NCBI RefSeq assembly: GCF_900182695.1
Contig: NZ_FXTK01000012.1
Location: forward strand, 1 to 64,000
DNA length: 64,000 bases
Direction: 5' to 3'
Source: Paracoccus laeviglucosivorans
Lineage (GTDB): Bacteria > Pseudomonadota > Alphaproteobacteria > Rhodobacterales > Rhodobacteraceae
The translations under genes and the position numbers were made by a program. Below the pieces are notes generated by a model. The model did not search any database, was not told the DNA's origin, and saw only the letters and a list, made by a program, of their open reading frames with translations. Below, piece after piece: positions 24,802 through 34,169 of the stretch (within the stretch, counting starts at the first letter, position 1; each line of letters starts with the position of its first letter).

Positions 24802-26048
24802 TGATCCGAAACGTGCGCATTGCCGGTGATACGCCTGCGGTTGACATCGCCGTCGATCAGGGCCGTATCAGCGCGATCGGCCCCGACCTTTCGGGCGCGG
24901 CGATGACGCAGACAGACGGGCAAGGCATGTTCGCCTTTCCGGGTTTCACCGACAGCCACATCCATCTGGACAAGGCCGATATTCTGGGGCGCTGCACCGC
25001 CTGCAACGGCACATTGGCCGAAGCCATCGCGCTGACCGCCGCAGCAAAGGCAGCCTTTACGCAGGACGACATATACCGTCGCGCCGCAGGTGTCGTCGAA
25101 CGCGCCATCCTGCACGGCACGACCCTGATGCGCAGCTTTGTCGAGGTCGATCCGCGCATCGGGTTCCGCGCATTGGATGCACTTTGCGAATTGCGCGACC
25201 ATTACAGCTTCGCCATCGACATCCAGCTTTGCGCCTTTGCGCAAGAAGGGCTGACGCAAGAGCCCAAGACCATCGGCATGTTGCACGAGGCGCTGACGCG
25301 TGGCGCGGATATGATCGGCGGCTGTCCCTATGCCGATCCCGACCCGGACCGGCATATCGCAACGATCTTCGACCTGGCCTGCGAATTCGACGTGGATGTG
25401 GACTTTCATCTGGATTTCGATCTGGACCCCGGCCATACCGACCTGCCCGCAGTCATCCGCGAAACCCGCGCGCGCGGCTGGCAGGGACGTGTCAGCATCG
25501 GCCATGTCACGAACCTGTCCGCGATGCCTTTGCCGCGGGTGGCCGAAATCGCAGCGGCATTGTCCGGTGCCGGGATCGCGCTGACCGTGCTGCCCGCCAC
25601 CGATCTTTTTCTAACGGGACGCGACCATGACCGACTGATCCCGCGCGGCGTCGCGCCTGCGCATCTTTTGCGGGCCGAGGGTGTCGTGACCTCGATCGCT
25701 ACGAACAATGTGCTGAACCCGTTCACGCCATTCGGCGATGCGTCGCTGCTGCGTATGGCCAATCTTTATGCCAATGTCGCGCAAATCTCGCGCGATGCTG
25801 ATATGGACGCCGTATTCGCCATGATCGCCGAAGACGCCGCGCGTATTCTAAGGCGCGCGCGAACCCTGCATGTCGGTGCCGAAGCGGATATTGTCTTGCT
25901 GGACTGCACCAGCCGCGAGGCGGCTATCCGTGGTCTGCCCCGCGTGGCGATGGGGTGGAAGCGCGGCAGGCAAAGCTTTCACAACTTCCGTGGGCAGATT
26001 TTGCGACCGGCGGCTCCGAATACATCCGCATCCTTACCTATGCCTTGA
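24789..26048 (+). CDS. Amidohydrolase-superfamily protein, cytosine deaminase-like
   Basis: A 419-residue protein with the two-domain plan of bacterial cytosine deaminase and AtzC-like enzymes. Metal-site residues visible are His57 and His59 (DSHIHLDK), His207 (VDFHLDFDLDPGH) and His239 (SIGHVTNL). The position normally occupied by the catalytic, metal-binding Asp of the SDN or HDD motif reads TNN (Asn306 in IATNNVLNPFTPFGD). This may mark a distinct subfamily with altered chemistry. It overlaps the GGT-like gene by 13 bp and is the last enzyme gene of the ABC operon. It probably deaminates or hydrolyses an N-substituted or cyclic compound. Confidence 0.82.
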   Translation: MHDLMIRNVRIAGDTPAVDIAVDQGRISAIGPDLSGAAMTQTDGQGMFAFPGFTDSHIHLDKADILGRCTACNGTLAEAIALTAAAKAAFTQDDIYRRAAGVVERAILHGTTLMRSFVEVDPRIGFRALDALCELRDHYSFAIDIQLCAFAQEGLTQEPKTIGMLHEALTRGADMIGGCPYADPDPDRHIATIFDLACEFDVDVDFHLDFDLDPGHTDLPAVIRETRARGWQGRVSIGHVTNLSAMPLPRVAEIAAALSGAGIALTVLPATDLFLTGRDHDRLIPRGVAPAHLLRAEGVVTSIATNNVLNPFTPFGDASLLRMANLYANVAQISRDADMDAVFAMIAEDAARILRRARTLHVGAEADIVLLDCTSREAAIRGLPRVAMGWKRGRQSFHNFRGQILRPAAPNTSASLPMP

Positions 26049-26062
26049 TCGCATGCAATATT
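26045..26062. promoter_or_regulatory. GCATGCAAT element before the GntR gene, candidate operator
   Basis: TTGATCGCATGCAATATT, starting at 26046 inside the amidohydrolase stop, resembles ATTGCATACAAT upstream of the ABC operon (core GCATNCAAT in both). It lies 33 bp before the GntR start, where autorepression would act. Confidence 0.35.
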
Positions 26063-26094
26063 CGCCCAAATTTACGCAAATCGGATGGGACCGC

Positions 26095-26793
26095 ATGTCC
26101 ACGACCAGCACAAGAAGCGACTCGATCTATGCCTCGCTGCGCCGCGCCATTCTTGAGCAGGCTTTGAAGCCCGGCACCAAGTTGCCCGAAGATTCTATCG
26201 GAGAAACTTTTGGCGTCAGCCGCACATCCGCCCGCAACGCTTTGGTGCGACTGGAAACCGATGGTCTGGTCGAAATGCGCCCGAACCGTGGTGCCGCCGT
26301 CGCGATGCCTGAATTCAACGAAGCCGAAGATGTCTTCGCCCTGCGGCGCTGTCTTGAACGCGAGGTGATCGAGCGGCTTTGCAGGCGGATGTCGAATGAC
26401 AGTATCGATGCCCTGCGCAGCCATGTCCGGGAAGAGGAGCGCGCGTTGCGTGCATCAAGCCCGCGCTCGATCCGGCTGGCGGGCGAATTTCACATCCTGC
26501 TGGCCGAACTGACCGGCTCGGCCGAATTGACGGGCTTTGTCAGCCGGATCGTGTCCCGCGCCTCGCTGATCCTAGCGCGTTTCGGCCGACCGCATTCCGC
26601 CGAATGCGGCATCGACGAACATCTGCGCCTGATCGACGCGCTGGCCGCGCAGGATGCAGCTGCGGCGCTTGCGATCATGGACGCCCACCTGCACGCGGTC
26701 GAGGATCGCGCGAATTCCGATGATACCGGCAAGGACACCGATGTCGCGTCGATCCTTGGCCGCTATCTGAACGACCCGGACCAGCTGCGCTGA
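26095..26793 (+). CDS. GntR-family regulator (FCD subgroup)
   Basis: A 232-residue regulator. The winged helix is at about residues 8-75 (SIYASLRRAILEQALKPGTK, then DSIGETFGVSRTSARNAL and the wing RPNRGAAV). A helical FCD domain covers about 80-210. The ATG at 26095 is chosen for its GGATGGGA site 5 nt upstream; an earlier ATG at 26053 is also in frame. It lies 46 bp after the amidohydrolase on the same strand and probably regulates the ABC/GGT/amidohydrolase operon. Its 3' end is 27 bp from that of the convergent GntR gene. Confidence 0.85.
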   Translation: MSTTSTRSDSIYASLRRAILEQALKPGTKLPEDSIGETFGVSRTSARNALVRLETDGLVEMRPNRGAAVAMPEFNEAEDVFALRRCLEREVIERLCRRMSNDSIDALRSHVREEERALRASSPRSIRLAGEFHILLAELTGSAELTGFVSRIVSRASLILARFGRPHSAECGIDEHLRLIDALAAQDAAAALAIMDAHLHAVEDRANSDDTGKDTDVASILGRYLNDPDQLR

Positions 26794-26820
26794 CCTGCCG
26801 CCCGGCACAGGGCGACGGCG

Positions 26821-27525
26821 CTAGCCAGACATCTGCATGGCGCGATAACGCCGTTGGCTCTGGCCCAGATGTTCGCGCATCAGGCGACGTGCCGCTTCGG
26901 CGTCGCGGTCCTGGATGGCACCGATGACCGCCATGTGTTCGCCGTCCAGCGCAGCAAGATAGCCAGGATCTGCGGTCGGCTGACGCCCGACACCGGCACG
27001 CGGAATGACACCCGGCCCCAGCATCGTCAGTATCTCGACGAAACGCGGATTGCCCGATGCGGCAGCGATCGCCAGATGCAGCGCATAATCCGCCTCTGCC
27101 GCTATGCGTCCCGCAGCAACTTCGGCACGAAGATGTGCCAACGCTGTCAGGATATGTTCTTCCTGTTCCGGGGTGCAGCGTTGCGCAGCAAGGGCTGCCG
27201 CCTCGGCCTCGATGGCGATGCGCAACTCCAATAGCGAAAGCACCGACGAAAGCCGGGTCTGATCCACTTCGCGCAGCATCGGATATGCCGGCTGGGGCGG
27301 CTCAAGCACGAACACGCCCGAGCCCTGCCGCGACAAAAGCAGCCCATCCGCCCGCAGGGCCGCCACCGCTTCGCGGATGACCGTGCGGCTGACGCCGAAT
27401 TCAGCCGATAGCAGCGGTTCGGTCGGAAGCTTGTCCCCCGGCCTGTATTCGCCGCGCTCGATTCGACCGCGCAAGGCCGCGACAAGTTCGGTCACACGAC
27501 TAAGTTTGCCCGTGGCTTCGGCCAA
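26821..27525 (-). CDS. GntR-family regulator (FadR/FCD subgroup), TTG start
   Basis: A 234-residue regulator. The N-terminal winged helix is at about residues 8-80 (LRGRIERGEYRPGDKLPTEP, LLSAEFGVSRTVIREAVAAL). The FCD domain covers about 95-230, with metal-type residues (DYALHLAIAAASGN). There is no ATG at the N-terminus. The TTG at 27525 has GGAGA spaced 5 nt upstream and is the best start; TTG codons at 27570-27576 lack a ribosome site. It is divergent from the dehydroglucarate dehydratase gene and is likely its regulator, responding to a sugar acid. Confidence 0.82.
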   Translation of the reverse strand: MAEATGKLSRVTELVAALRGRIERGEYRPGDKLPTEPLLSAEFGVSRTVIREAVAALRADGLLLSRQGSGVFVLEPPQPAYPMLREVDQTRLSSVLSLLELRIAIEAEAAALAAQRCTPEQEEHILTALAHLRAEVAAGRIAAEADYALHLAIAAASGNPRFVEILTMLGPGVIPRAGVGRQPTADPGYLAALDGEHMAVIGAIQDRDAEAARRLMREHLGQSQRRYRAMQMSG

Positions 27526-27595
27526 GCTGCTCTCCGATGTTTTTAACTCAATGACGCCAATCGGCGGCAATGCCAAGCGGGTCGTATTAATTCAT

Positions 27596-27613
27596 AATAT
27601 CTATATTGATATT
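27596..27613. promoter_or_regulatory. Inverted repeat AATATC-N6-GATATT, candidate GntR operator
   Basis: A perfect 6-bp inverted repeat with a 6-bp spacer in an AT-rich stretch (27585-27630) of the divergent region between the GntR gene and kdgD. ATTCAT occurs on both sides of it. Position supports control of both genes. Confidence 0.4.
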
Positions 27614-27646
27614 CATCATGTCAAAACTTAAGGTGAGGTGACACAC

Positions 27647-28574
<928 letters not shown>

Positions 28575-28594
28575 CACAAGGCCGCGCGCCGATC

Positions 28595-28609
28595 ATTCAT
28601 CATATGAAT
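28595..28609. repeat. ATTCAT-CAT-ATGAAT inverted repeat
   Basis: A perfect 15-bp inverted repeat 20 bp after kdgD. It shares both half-sites with the inverted repeat overlapping the LysR start at 17900-17916. It may be a distant copy of that operator, or a regulatory site for the downstream phosphate genes. The stem is too AT-rich to be a convincing terminator. Confidence 0.35.
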
Positions 28610-28759
28610 AAGGCGTAAGCATCCTATTTCGCGAAGACGATAGGACGGAACTGGCTGATCTCGCGGCTTGTCAGAAAGTTCCCTCACGCCCGTCACATTC
28701 GCGTTATGACCTCGCGATACCCAACAGTGGAAAAGCGTTGCCCTGTTGGAGATCGCCTG

Positions 28760-29875
28760 ATGCTTGCCTTACGTCCTGATGGAGTGGAAGTCGTCGCGAA
28801 ACCTTGGGGATTGGGGCGCCGTATCGCGACCTCGGCCCTGGCATTCATCGCCATCGGTTTCATCGTGTTCGCAGCCGCTGGCAGCAGCGACGAAGGGCGG
28901 CTGGAAGGGGCCGGTTCGACGCTGGCCAACCCGATCCTGCAACGGGTTTCGACATCATATCAAAGCTATCTGGCTGCGGACCGGGTTGATCTGGCAACGC
29001 AGCAGGGCCAAAGCGGCGATTGGGTCGCAGGCACGGGCGCGCTGGATTACGACCCCATCGGCTCGGTCGGGGGCCTGATCCGGCTGAACGATCCGGCAAT
29101 GACATTTGCCGTGACCGAAGTGCCCATGTCGCCCGCCGAGCTGGAAAACGAAGGCCGCGTCCAGTTTCCGCTGATTCTGGGCGCGACTGCCCCCGTCATC
29201 AATCTTGACCTTGGCGGTGCCGATCTGGTGCTGAACGCGGATGTGCTGTCGGCCATTTATCTGGGCCAGATCACACGCTGGACCGATCCGGCCATCGCGG
29301 CGCTGAACCAAGGGATCGCGCTGCCCGATCAGGCCATCACCGTGAACCATCGCAGCGACGGTTCGGGGTCAAGCTGGACTTTCACCGGCTATCTGGCGAA
29401 ATCGCCAGGCTGGACCGCAGGCCAGACCGCACAAACGAACTGGCCCACCGGCAATGGAGCCGAGGGCAGCCGTGGCATGATCGATGCCGTCAAGGCGACC
29501 GAAGGCGCCATCGGCTATGCCGAAATCGGTCAGGCAAGCCGTGCCGGACTTGGCGTGGTGCATCTGATCGACGGCGCGGGCAAACCCGTCGCACCCTCTG
29601 CCCAGACCATCCGCGCGGCGGCGACCGTCGCCGACTGGCGGCCCGATACGCAGAACGCCGCAGCCTCGACCGCGCAGGGCTGGCCGATGACCGCGACCGT
29701 CTATGTCGTGCTGCGCCGCGACAATGCGCAGAACGCCCGCGCGCTGGCCTTTTTCCGCTATTTCTACGCCGAAGCGGCACGCCGGGCGGATGCGCTAGGC
29801 TATGTCGCGCTGCCCGAAGAGGTGGTGCAGGCCGTCGAAGCCTATTGGGGCGAAACCGTTAACCAGCAGTCCTGA
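28760..29875 (+). CDS. PstS-like phosphate-binding protein with N-terminal membrane segment
   Basis: A 371-residue protein of the phosphate-binding PstS family. The ligand motifs are GAGSTLANP (about residues 50-58) and NHRSDGSGSSWTFTGYL, equivalent to the phosphate-contacting loops of PstS. The N-terminus has a polar stretch of about 20 residues and then a hydrophobic segment (about 22-41). It is therefore either a long signal peptide or a membrane anchor. The ATG at 28760 has GGAG 8 nt upstream and is preferred over ATG 28706. No pstC, pstA or pstB genes are near. Instead a Na/phosphate cotransporter starts 32 bp downstream, so the pair probably works in phosphate acquisition. A convincing Pho box was not found. 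Confidence 0.8.
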   Translation: MLALRPDGVEVVAKPWGLGRRIATSALAFIAIGFIVFAAAGSSDEGRLEGAGSTLANPILQRVSTSYQSYLAADRVDLATQQGQSGDWVAGTGALDYDPIGSVGGLIRLNDPAMTFAVTEVPMSPAELENEGRVQFPLILGATAPVINLDLGGADLVLNADVLSAIYLGQITRWTDPAIAALNQGIALPDQAITVNHRSDGSGSSWTFTGYLAKSPGWTAGQTAQTNWPTGNGAEGSRGMIDAVKATEGAIGYAEIGQASRAGLGVVHLIDGAGKPVAPSAQTIRAAATVADWRPDTQNAAASTAQGWPMTATVYVVLRRDNAQNARALAFFRYFYAEAARRADALGYVALPEEVVQAVEAYWGETVNQQS

Positions 29876-29907
29876 ACCGGCGCATCGCGCTTATCAGAGG
29901 TGACATC

Positions 29908-31644
29908 GTGGAAGTCGATTTGTTCAAGGAAATACTCGTGCCCGTGATTGGGGGCCTGGGGATATTCCTGCTTGGCCTTGAATTCATGGCCAGCGGGATT
30001 CAGGCTCTTTCGGTCAACAAGATGCGGGAATGGCTGGCCAAGATGGCCGGAACGCCGATCAAGGGCGTGATGGCCGGCACGATCATCACCGGCATCATCC
30101 AGTCCTCGACCGCGATGACGGTTATGACCGTGGGCCTTGTGAACGCAGGGGTTCTGGGCCTGCGCTCGGCCATCTCGGTCATCATGGGGGCCAATATCGG
30201 CACGACGCTGGGCAACGGCCTGATCGCTTTGCCGCTGGGTCCGCTGGGGCTGCTGTTCGGCGGCATCTTCGCGACGATCTATTGCTTCGCGAAATCGGAC
30301 CGGGTGCGCAACATCTCGTTGGCGGCAATGGGTTTCTCGCTGATCTTCTATGGCCTGAACCTGATGACCGGCGGTCTGAAGCCCCTGCGCAAGATGCCCG
30401 AGGTGCTGGAACTGATCCAGTCGCTTGACGCGGGCAGCTTTGGCGGGGTCATCGCCTGTGTGCTGATCGCGGCGCTGATCACGGCACTGATCCACTCCTC
30501 CTCGGCCACCATCGGCATCGTGATGGGTCTGGGCGCATCGGGCATCCTGTCGTGGGAAACTGCAATCGCCTTTGCGGTCGGCGCAGATCTGGGCACTACG
30601 ATCACCTCGTGGCTGGCATCGCTGAACCTGTCCAAGAACGCCAAACGCGCGGCCTATGCCCATATCAGCTTCAACTTCATTGGGGTTGCGGTGGTGCTGG
30701 CGCTGTTCTTCCCGGCGATATGGCTGCTCAAGACCATGCTGGGCATTTGGGGCATTGATCCGGGCGCCGTCGTCATGGTGGACGGCAACGAAACCTATCC
30801 GGGCGTTCCGATCGTGATCGGCATCTTCTCGATCGTGTTCAACATCTTCAACGTGCTGATCCTGTTCCCCTTCGTGAACACCTTCGACCGCGTGCTGTCG
30901 CGTGTCGGCCACAGCGAGGCGGATGACATCGAAGATTACTCGGTCCCGCGCTTTCTGGACCGCAAGCTGATTGCCGATTTCAATTCGGCGCTGCCGACCG
31001 TCCAGCAGGAAGCACAGCGCCACCTGCAGGCCGGTGCGATCTTCCTGGACATCGCGCGTGACAAGAAAGGTGCGCCCGCCGATCCGGTGGAACACTACAA
31101 CGCGACCGACCAGCTGAGCCGTGAGATCCGCTCGTATTCCTCGCAACTGTTCCAGGATGGATTGTCGCGCGACCAGTTGGATCTGGTGGCCTCGCTGATC
31201 GAGGAAGTGGACTTCACCTCGGCCCTGTCCGAGTCGCTTTACCAGATCGCCCGCCGCGTCAAGCGCGAGCCCTTCTCGGAGGCGGCACGTGAGGTTCTGG
31301 GGCTGGGGCTGGAGCGTCTGGACCAACAGATGAACACGGTCCTCTTCGCGCCGGGTATGCAGGCGCGGATGCCGGCGGGCCACAGCGTCGTCCCCGATGT
31401 CGAGGAACTGCGCTGGAAAGCCCTGCAAAGTCGCGACGTGGCTGCTGGTGAAAAAGGTGCACTGGTCGCCCTGCTGGGGTCAATCGAACGCGCGGAAACC
31501 CTGATCGAGCGGATCAAGGCCGAACGCGCCTCGGTCGATCGCGAAGCCATCATCCGCAGCGCAGGCATACCGCCGTCGATGCCGTCGCAAAGCCGTCTGG
31601 ACCGCGAAGACCCATCGACTGGCGGGTTGGTTCCGGCGGAATAA
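29908..31644 (+). CDS. Na+/phosphate cotransporter with C-terminal PhoU-like domain
   Basis: A 578-residue inner-membrane protein of the NptA/YjbB (PNaS) family. Two inverted halves each carry the hallmark QSS-type motif: GIIQSSTAMTVM in the first, ALIHSSSATIGIV in the second. About eight to nine membrane segments span residues 5-330. The remaining cytoplasmic part (about 340-560) is helical, with repeated charged helices, like PhoU. It exchanges phosphate coupled to sodium; direction can be import or export. A rho-independent terminator follows, so the PstS-like gene and this one form one unit. Confidence 0.9.
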   Translation: MEVDLFKEILVPVIGGLGIFLLGLEFMASGIQALSVNKMREWLAKMAGTPIKGVMAGTIITGIIQSSTAMTVMTVGLVNAGVLGLRSAISVIMGANIGTTLGNGLIALPLGPLGLLFGGIFATIYCFAKSDRVRNISLAAMGFSLIFYGLNLMTGGLKPLRKMPEVLELIQSLDAGSFGGVIACVLIAALITALIHSSSATIGIVMGLGASGILSWETAIAFAVGADLGTTITSWLASLNLSKNAKRAAYAHISFNFIGVAVVLALFFPAIWLLKTMLGIWGIDPGAVVMVDGNETYPGVPIVIGIFSIVFNIFNVLILFPFVNTFDRVLSRVGHSEADDIEDYSVPRFLDRKLIADFNSALPTVQQEAQRHLQAGAIFLDIARDKKGAPADPVEHYNATDQLSREIRSYSSQLFQDGLSRDQLDLVASLIEEVDFTSALSESLYQIARRVKREPFSEAAREVLGLGLERLDQQMNTVLFAPGMQARMPAGHSVVPDVEELRWKALQSRDVAAGEKGALVALLGSIERAETLIERIKAERASVDREAIIRSAGIPPSMPSQSRLDREDPSTGGLVPAE

Positions 31645-31666
31645 GCCGCCATCCCACAATCCAAGA

Positions 31667-31702
31667 ACGGACCCGGTCGTATGGCAGGGTCCGTTTCATA
31701 TT
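31667..31702 (+). terminator. Rho-independent terminator after the phosphate genes
   Basis: ACGGACCC (31667-31674) and GGGTCCGT (31687-31694) form a perfect 8-bp stem with a 12-nt loop, followed by TTCATATTT. It is 22 bp after the cotransporter stop. Confidence 0.75.
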
Positions 31703-31813
31703 TCCAAGCACTGTCGCAACCAAGTTATCGGGGCTGCATATGGCCGACACTTACGGCATGCAGACTAAGCGCATCCTGCATCATATTGATTCTTGGACAA
31801 AGAAGGACGCGAC

Positions 31814-32191
31814 ATGAAAGACAATCGTGACATCGAAACCAGCTTTGAACTGGCCGCCTTCGTCGCAGAACTGCGCCGTCTGGCAGATGAGCTGGAAGCC
31901 AGCGGCAGCTTTTCAATCGAGCTGGACGGCGAGATGGTCGAAGTGCCCGCCGGTGCCAGCTTTTCGGTCGAGCACGAGCGCGAAGACGGCGCTGAGGAGC
32001 TGGAATTTCAGCTGAAATGGGGCGTCAAGGTCGAGGACGAGGATGAGGGCGACGACGCCCCCGCCGAAGATCACGCCGAGGCTGCCGACGCACCTGCCGA
32101 CGCCGATGCCCCGATCGAACAGGAAGCCCTGACCGAAGAAGCCGCCGAGCAGCCCACCGAGACGCTGGCCAAGGACGAAGAGAAGGTCTGA
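31814..32191 (+). CDS. Amphi-Trp domain protein with long acidic tail
   Basis: A 125-residue soluble protein. Residues about 8-70 match the amphi-Trp domain (SFELAAFVAELRRLADELEA, then FSIELDGEMVEVPAG, ending EFQLKW with the conserved Trp). The domain is of unknown function. The remaining 55 residues are almost entirely Glu, Asp, Ala and Pro, giving a strongly negative disordered tail. The ATG at 31814 has AGAAGGA upstream. The gene stands alone between two terminators. A nucleic-acid-mimic or chaperone role is conceivable but unsupported. Confidence 0.75.
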   Translation: MKDNRDIETSFELAAFVAELRRLADELEASGSFSIELDGEMVEVPAGASFSVEHEREDGAEELEFQLKWGVKVEDEDEGDDAPAEDHAEAADAPADADAPIEQEALTEEAAEQPTETLAKDEEKV

Positions 32192-32202
32192 CCTGACGCT
32201 TT

Positions 32203-32242
32203 GGGGTCCGAACCGCATCCCGCAGTTCGGACCCCGTTTCTT
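32203..32242. terminator. Strong bidirectional terminator
   Basis: A perfect 11-bp stem GGGGTCCGAAC / GTTCGGACCCC (32203-32213 and 32225-32235), 11-nt loop, then GTTTCTT. It separates the amphi-Trp gene from the convergent patatin gene. Confidence 0.85.
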
Positions 32243-32255
32243 CATGTGGGACCAT

Positions 32256-33419
32256 TCAGGTCGGGTCGTCGCGATGGATGTCGTGGACCGTCATTCCGAT
32301 CGACTCGGGCGGCTTTTCCAGCCAGGGGCGATGACGCAGGGTCCGCACCGTGTCGCGATAGCCGGAATCCCAATGCTCCCGCATCGACATGCCCGAGAAT
32401 TCGTAATCCTTGGCGTCGTTTTCATAGATGCGCGGCTGATAGATCAGCTGGACGATATTGACCTGCGGCACGTCTTCCATACGGCGCAGGAATGCCTTGT
32501 CATCAGGCGTCAGCTTGTCTTCGGGGACTTTTTTCAGCGCCTCGTGCAGGCGGAGCTGCACGTTGTGCAGGCGGCGGAAGGTGTCGGTGTTGTTGCGCGT
32601 TCGGCTGGAATACATGATGTCCTTGTGCCGCGTGGTCACTGCGCCCATGTCGCGGGGCAGCGCCCCCCGTGCGCTGAACAGGTCGATCTGAAAGGCCAGC
32701 GTGTCGCGCAGACTGTCCTGTTCCAGCAGGTATTGCAGCGGCGTGTTCGACACGATGCCGCCATCCCAGTAATGTTCGTTGTCGATTTCGACCGCCGGGA
32801 AAGCAGGCGGCAGCGCCCCCGAGGCCATGACATGGCGCGCGTCCAGCCGTTCCAGCGCACTGTCGAAATAGCGGAAATTTCCGGTGGCGACATTTACCGC
32901 GCCAACACTAAGCCGCCGCTCGCCATCATTCACGATGCGCCAGTCCACCAGACGGTTCAGCGTCGTTTCCAGTTCGGCCGTGTCGTAAAAGCTGGTGGCA
33001 CCGCTGGCCCCTGCCATGGCGAACCACGGGTTGGTCTGGCGCGGCGCGAAGAAACCCGGCAGACCCGTCATCATGGTCATCATCGCGCTGTGCTGGTTGC
33101 GCAAGCGACGGAAATAATCGCCTTCGGGCGTATAGGCCCAGACCTTGCGACGCGACACGGTTTCCCAGAAATCGCGCAGCCGGTCCAGTTGGTCACCCGG
33201 ACGGTTGCCCGCGATGATGGCCGCGTTGATCGCGCCGATGGACACACCCGACAGCCAGCTTGCACTGATGCCCGCCTCATGCAGCGCCTGGAACACGCCT
33301 GCCTGATAGGCTCCAAGCGCGCCGCCGCCCTGCAGGACCAGCGCAACAGTGTGATAGGGCTTCAGGATTTCGGCGATATGCAGCGCGTGGCTTTTTTCCT
33401 CCGCAGATGCGTCTTTCAT
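32256..33419 (-). CDS. Patatin-like phospholipase/acyl hydrolase
   Basis: A 387-residue patatin-family serine hydrolase. The oxyanion loop is [11 protein letters not shown] (residues 31-41), the nucleophile elbow is GVSIG with Ser60, and the catalytic Asp is Asp219 in [10 protein letters not shown]. The C-terminal part (about 270-380) matches the DUF3734-type extension of this subgroup. No signal peptide is seen, so it acts in the cytoplasm or at the inner membrane. It overlaps the acetoacetate decarboxylase gene by 4 bp, placing it in a ketone-body operon where it could release hydroxyacids from polyhydroxybutyrate or lipids. That role is inferred from context only. Confidence 0.88.
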   Translation of the reverse strand: MKDASAEEKSHALHIAEILKPYHTVALVLQGGGALGAYQAGVFQALHEAGISASWLSGVSIGAINAAIIAGNRPGDQLDRLRDFWETVSRRKVWAYTPEGDYFRRLRNQHSAMMTMMTGLPGFFAPRQTNPWFAMAGASGATSFYDTAELETTLNRLVDWRIVNDGERRLSVGAVNVATGNFRYFDSALERLDARHVMASGALPPAFPAVEIDNEHYWDGGIVSNTPLQYLLEQDSLRDTLAFQIDLFSARGALPRDMGAVTTRHKDIMYSSRTRNNTDTFRRLHNVQLRLHEALKKVPEDKLTPDDKAFLRRMEDVPQVNIVQLIYQPRIYENDAKDYEFSGMSMREHWDSGYRDTVRTLRHRPWLEKPPESIGMTVHDIHRDDPT

Positions 33420-34159
33420 TCCGCGCCCTCCAGATAGTCAAAGACGACCTCACCCATATCCAGCGTCAGGTCGGCGGTGAAATGCAGGGCCGAGACGACC
33501 TCAAGCACCGGCAGGCGGGCCACGTCTGCGATGACATGGCGAAACAGTTGCAGATCGGCGGGGCCGGTCCATGCCTCTTTCACCGTGATGTCGGTCAGGT
33601 GATAGCGGACCAGTTCGCAGATGCGGGGTGTTGCATCAACATGCGGGATGATCTTGACTAGAAAGTTCGGCTTTTCCATCGCGTGCCGCACATCATCGGT
33701 GCTGACCGGCTGGTGCTTGTAGCCCATGGTCGCCGTCGCACACAGGACCGAGCCGTAATGCAGCGTGCCCAGCACAACCTCGCCCTCGTGCGAGATCTTG
33801 GGCTGCGCCAGTTTCTTGGGGAAACCCCAGATTTCGCGCCCACCCGCGATGGGCGCGTCGTCATCCAGGTACATCGCATGGACATAAACGCCGTCCTGAT
33901 CGCCGAAGCGCACCGGGATGACCTGCCCGGATTCGGTGTAGTCGCCAAATCCGGTGGAATCCGGCATGCGGATGAATTCGTATTTCACCAGCGGCTCAGT
34001 GATCTCCAGCGGTTCGGGGACCACGGCGCGCAGCGCATCCATGTCGGTGCGATAGGTGATGATGACATATTCGCGGTTAAAGAACCGATACGGCCCCTTG
34101 GGATAGGCCGGATTGGTCAGGGGCATCGCATAGGCGTTGCGGATGTCTTGGGGCTTCAT
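33416..34159 (-). CDS. adc: Acetoacetate decarboxylase
   Basis: A 247-residue enzyme that decarboxylates acetoacetate to acetone and CO2 through a Schiff base. The catalytic and electrostatic lysine pair Lys115-Lys116 lies in [10 protein letters not shown], at exactly the numbering of clostridial Adc. Other family marks are [16 protein letters not shown] and the Glu-rich pocket before the lysines. The ATG at 34159 is used; the longer in-frame reading runs into bdhA. It starts 10 bp after bdhA and overlaps the patatin gene, so the three are one operon. Confidence 0.93.
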   Translation of the reverse strand: MKPQDIRNAYAMPLTNPAYPKGPYRFFNREYVIITYRTDMDALRAVVPEPLEITEPLVKYEFIRMPDSTGFGDYTESGQVIPVRFGDQDGVYVHAMYLDDDAPIAGGREIWGFPKKLAQPKISHEGEVVLGTLHYGSVLCATATMGYKHQPVSTDDVRHAMEKPNFLVKIIPHVDATPRICELVRYHLTDITVKEAWTGPADLQLFRHVIADVARLPVLEVVSALHFTADLTLDMGEVVFDYLEGAE

Positions 34160-34169
34160 GCTGCGTTCC

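Noticed and set aside
27525..27576. Longer GntR protein starting at TTG codons near 27570-27576
   Set aside because: No ribosome site precedes these codons, whereas GGAGA sits 5 nt before the TTG at 27525. The extra residues also do not resemble the family N-terminus.
28660..28700. Pho box upstream of the PstS-like gene
   Set aside because: TCA half-sites occur at 28671, 28684 and 28693, but spacing (13 and 9 bp) departs from the 11-bp direct repeats required.
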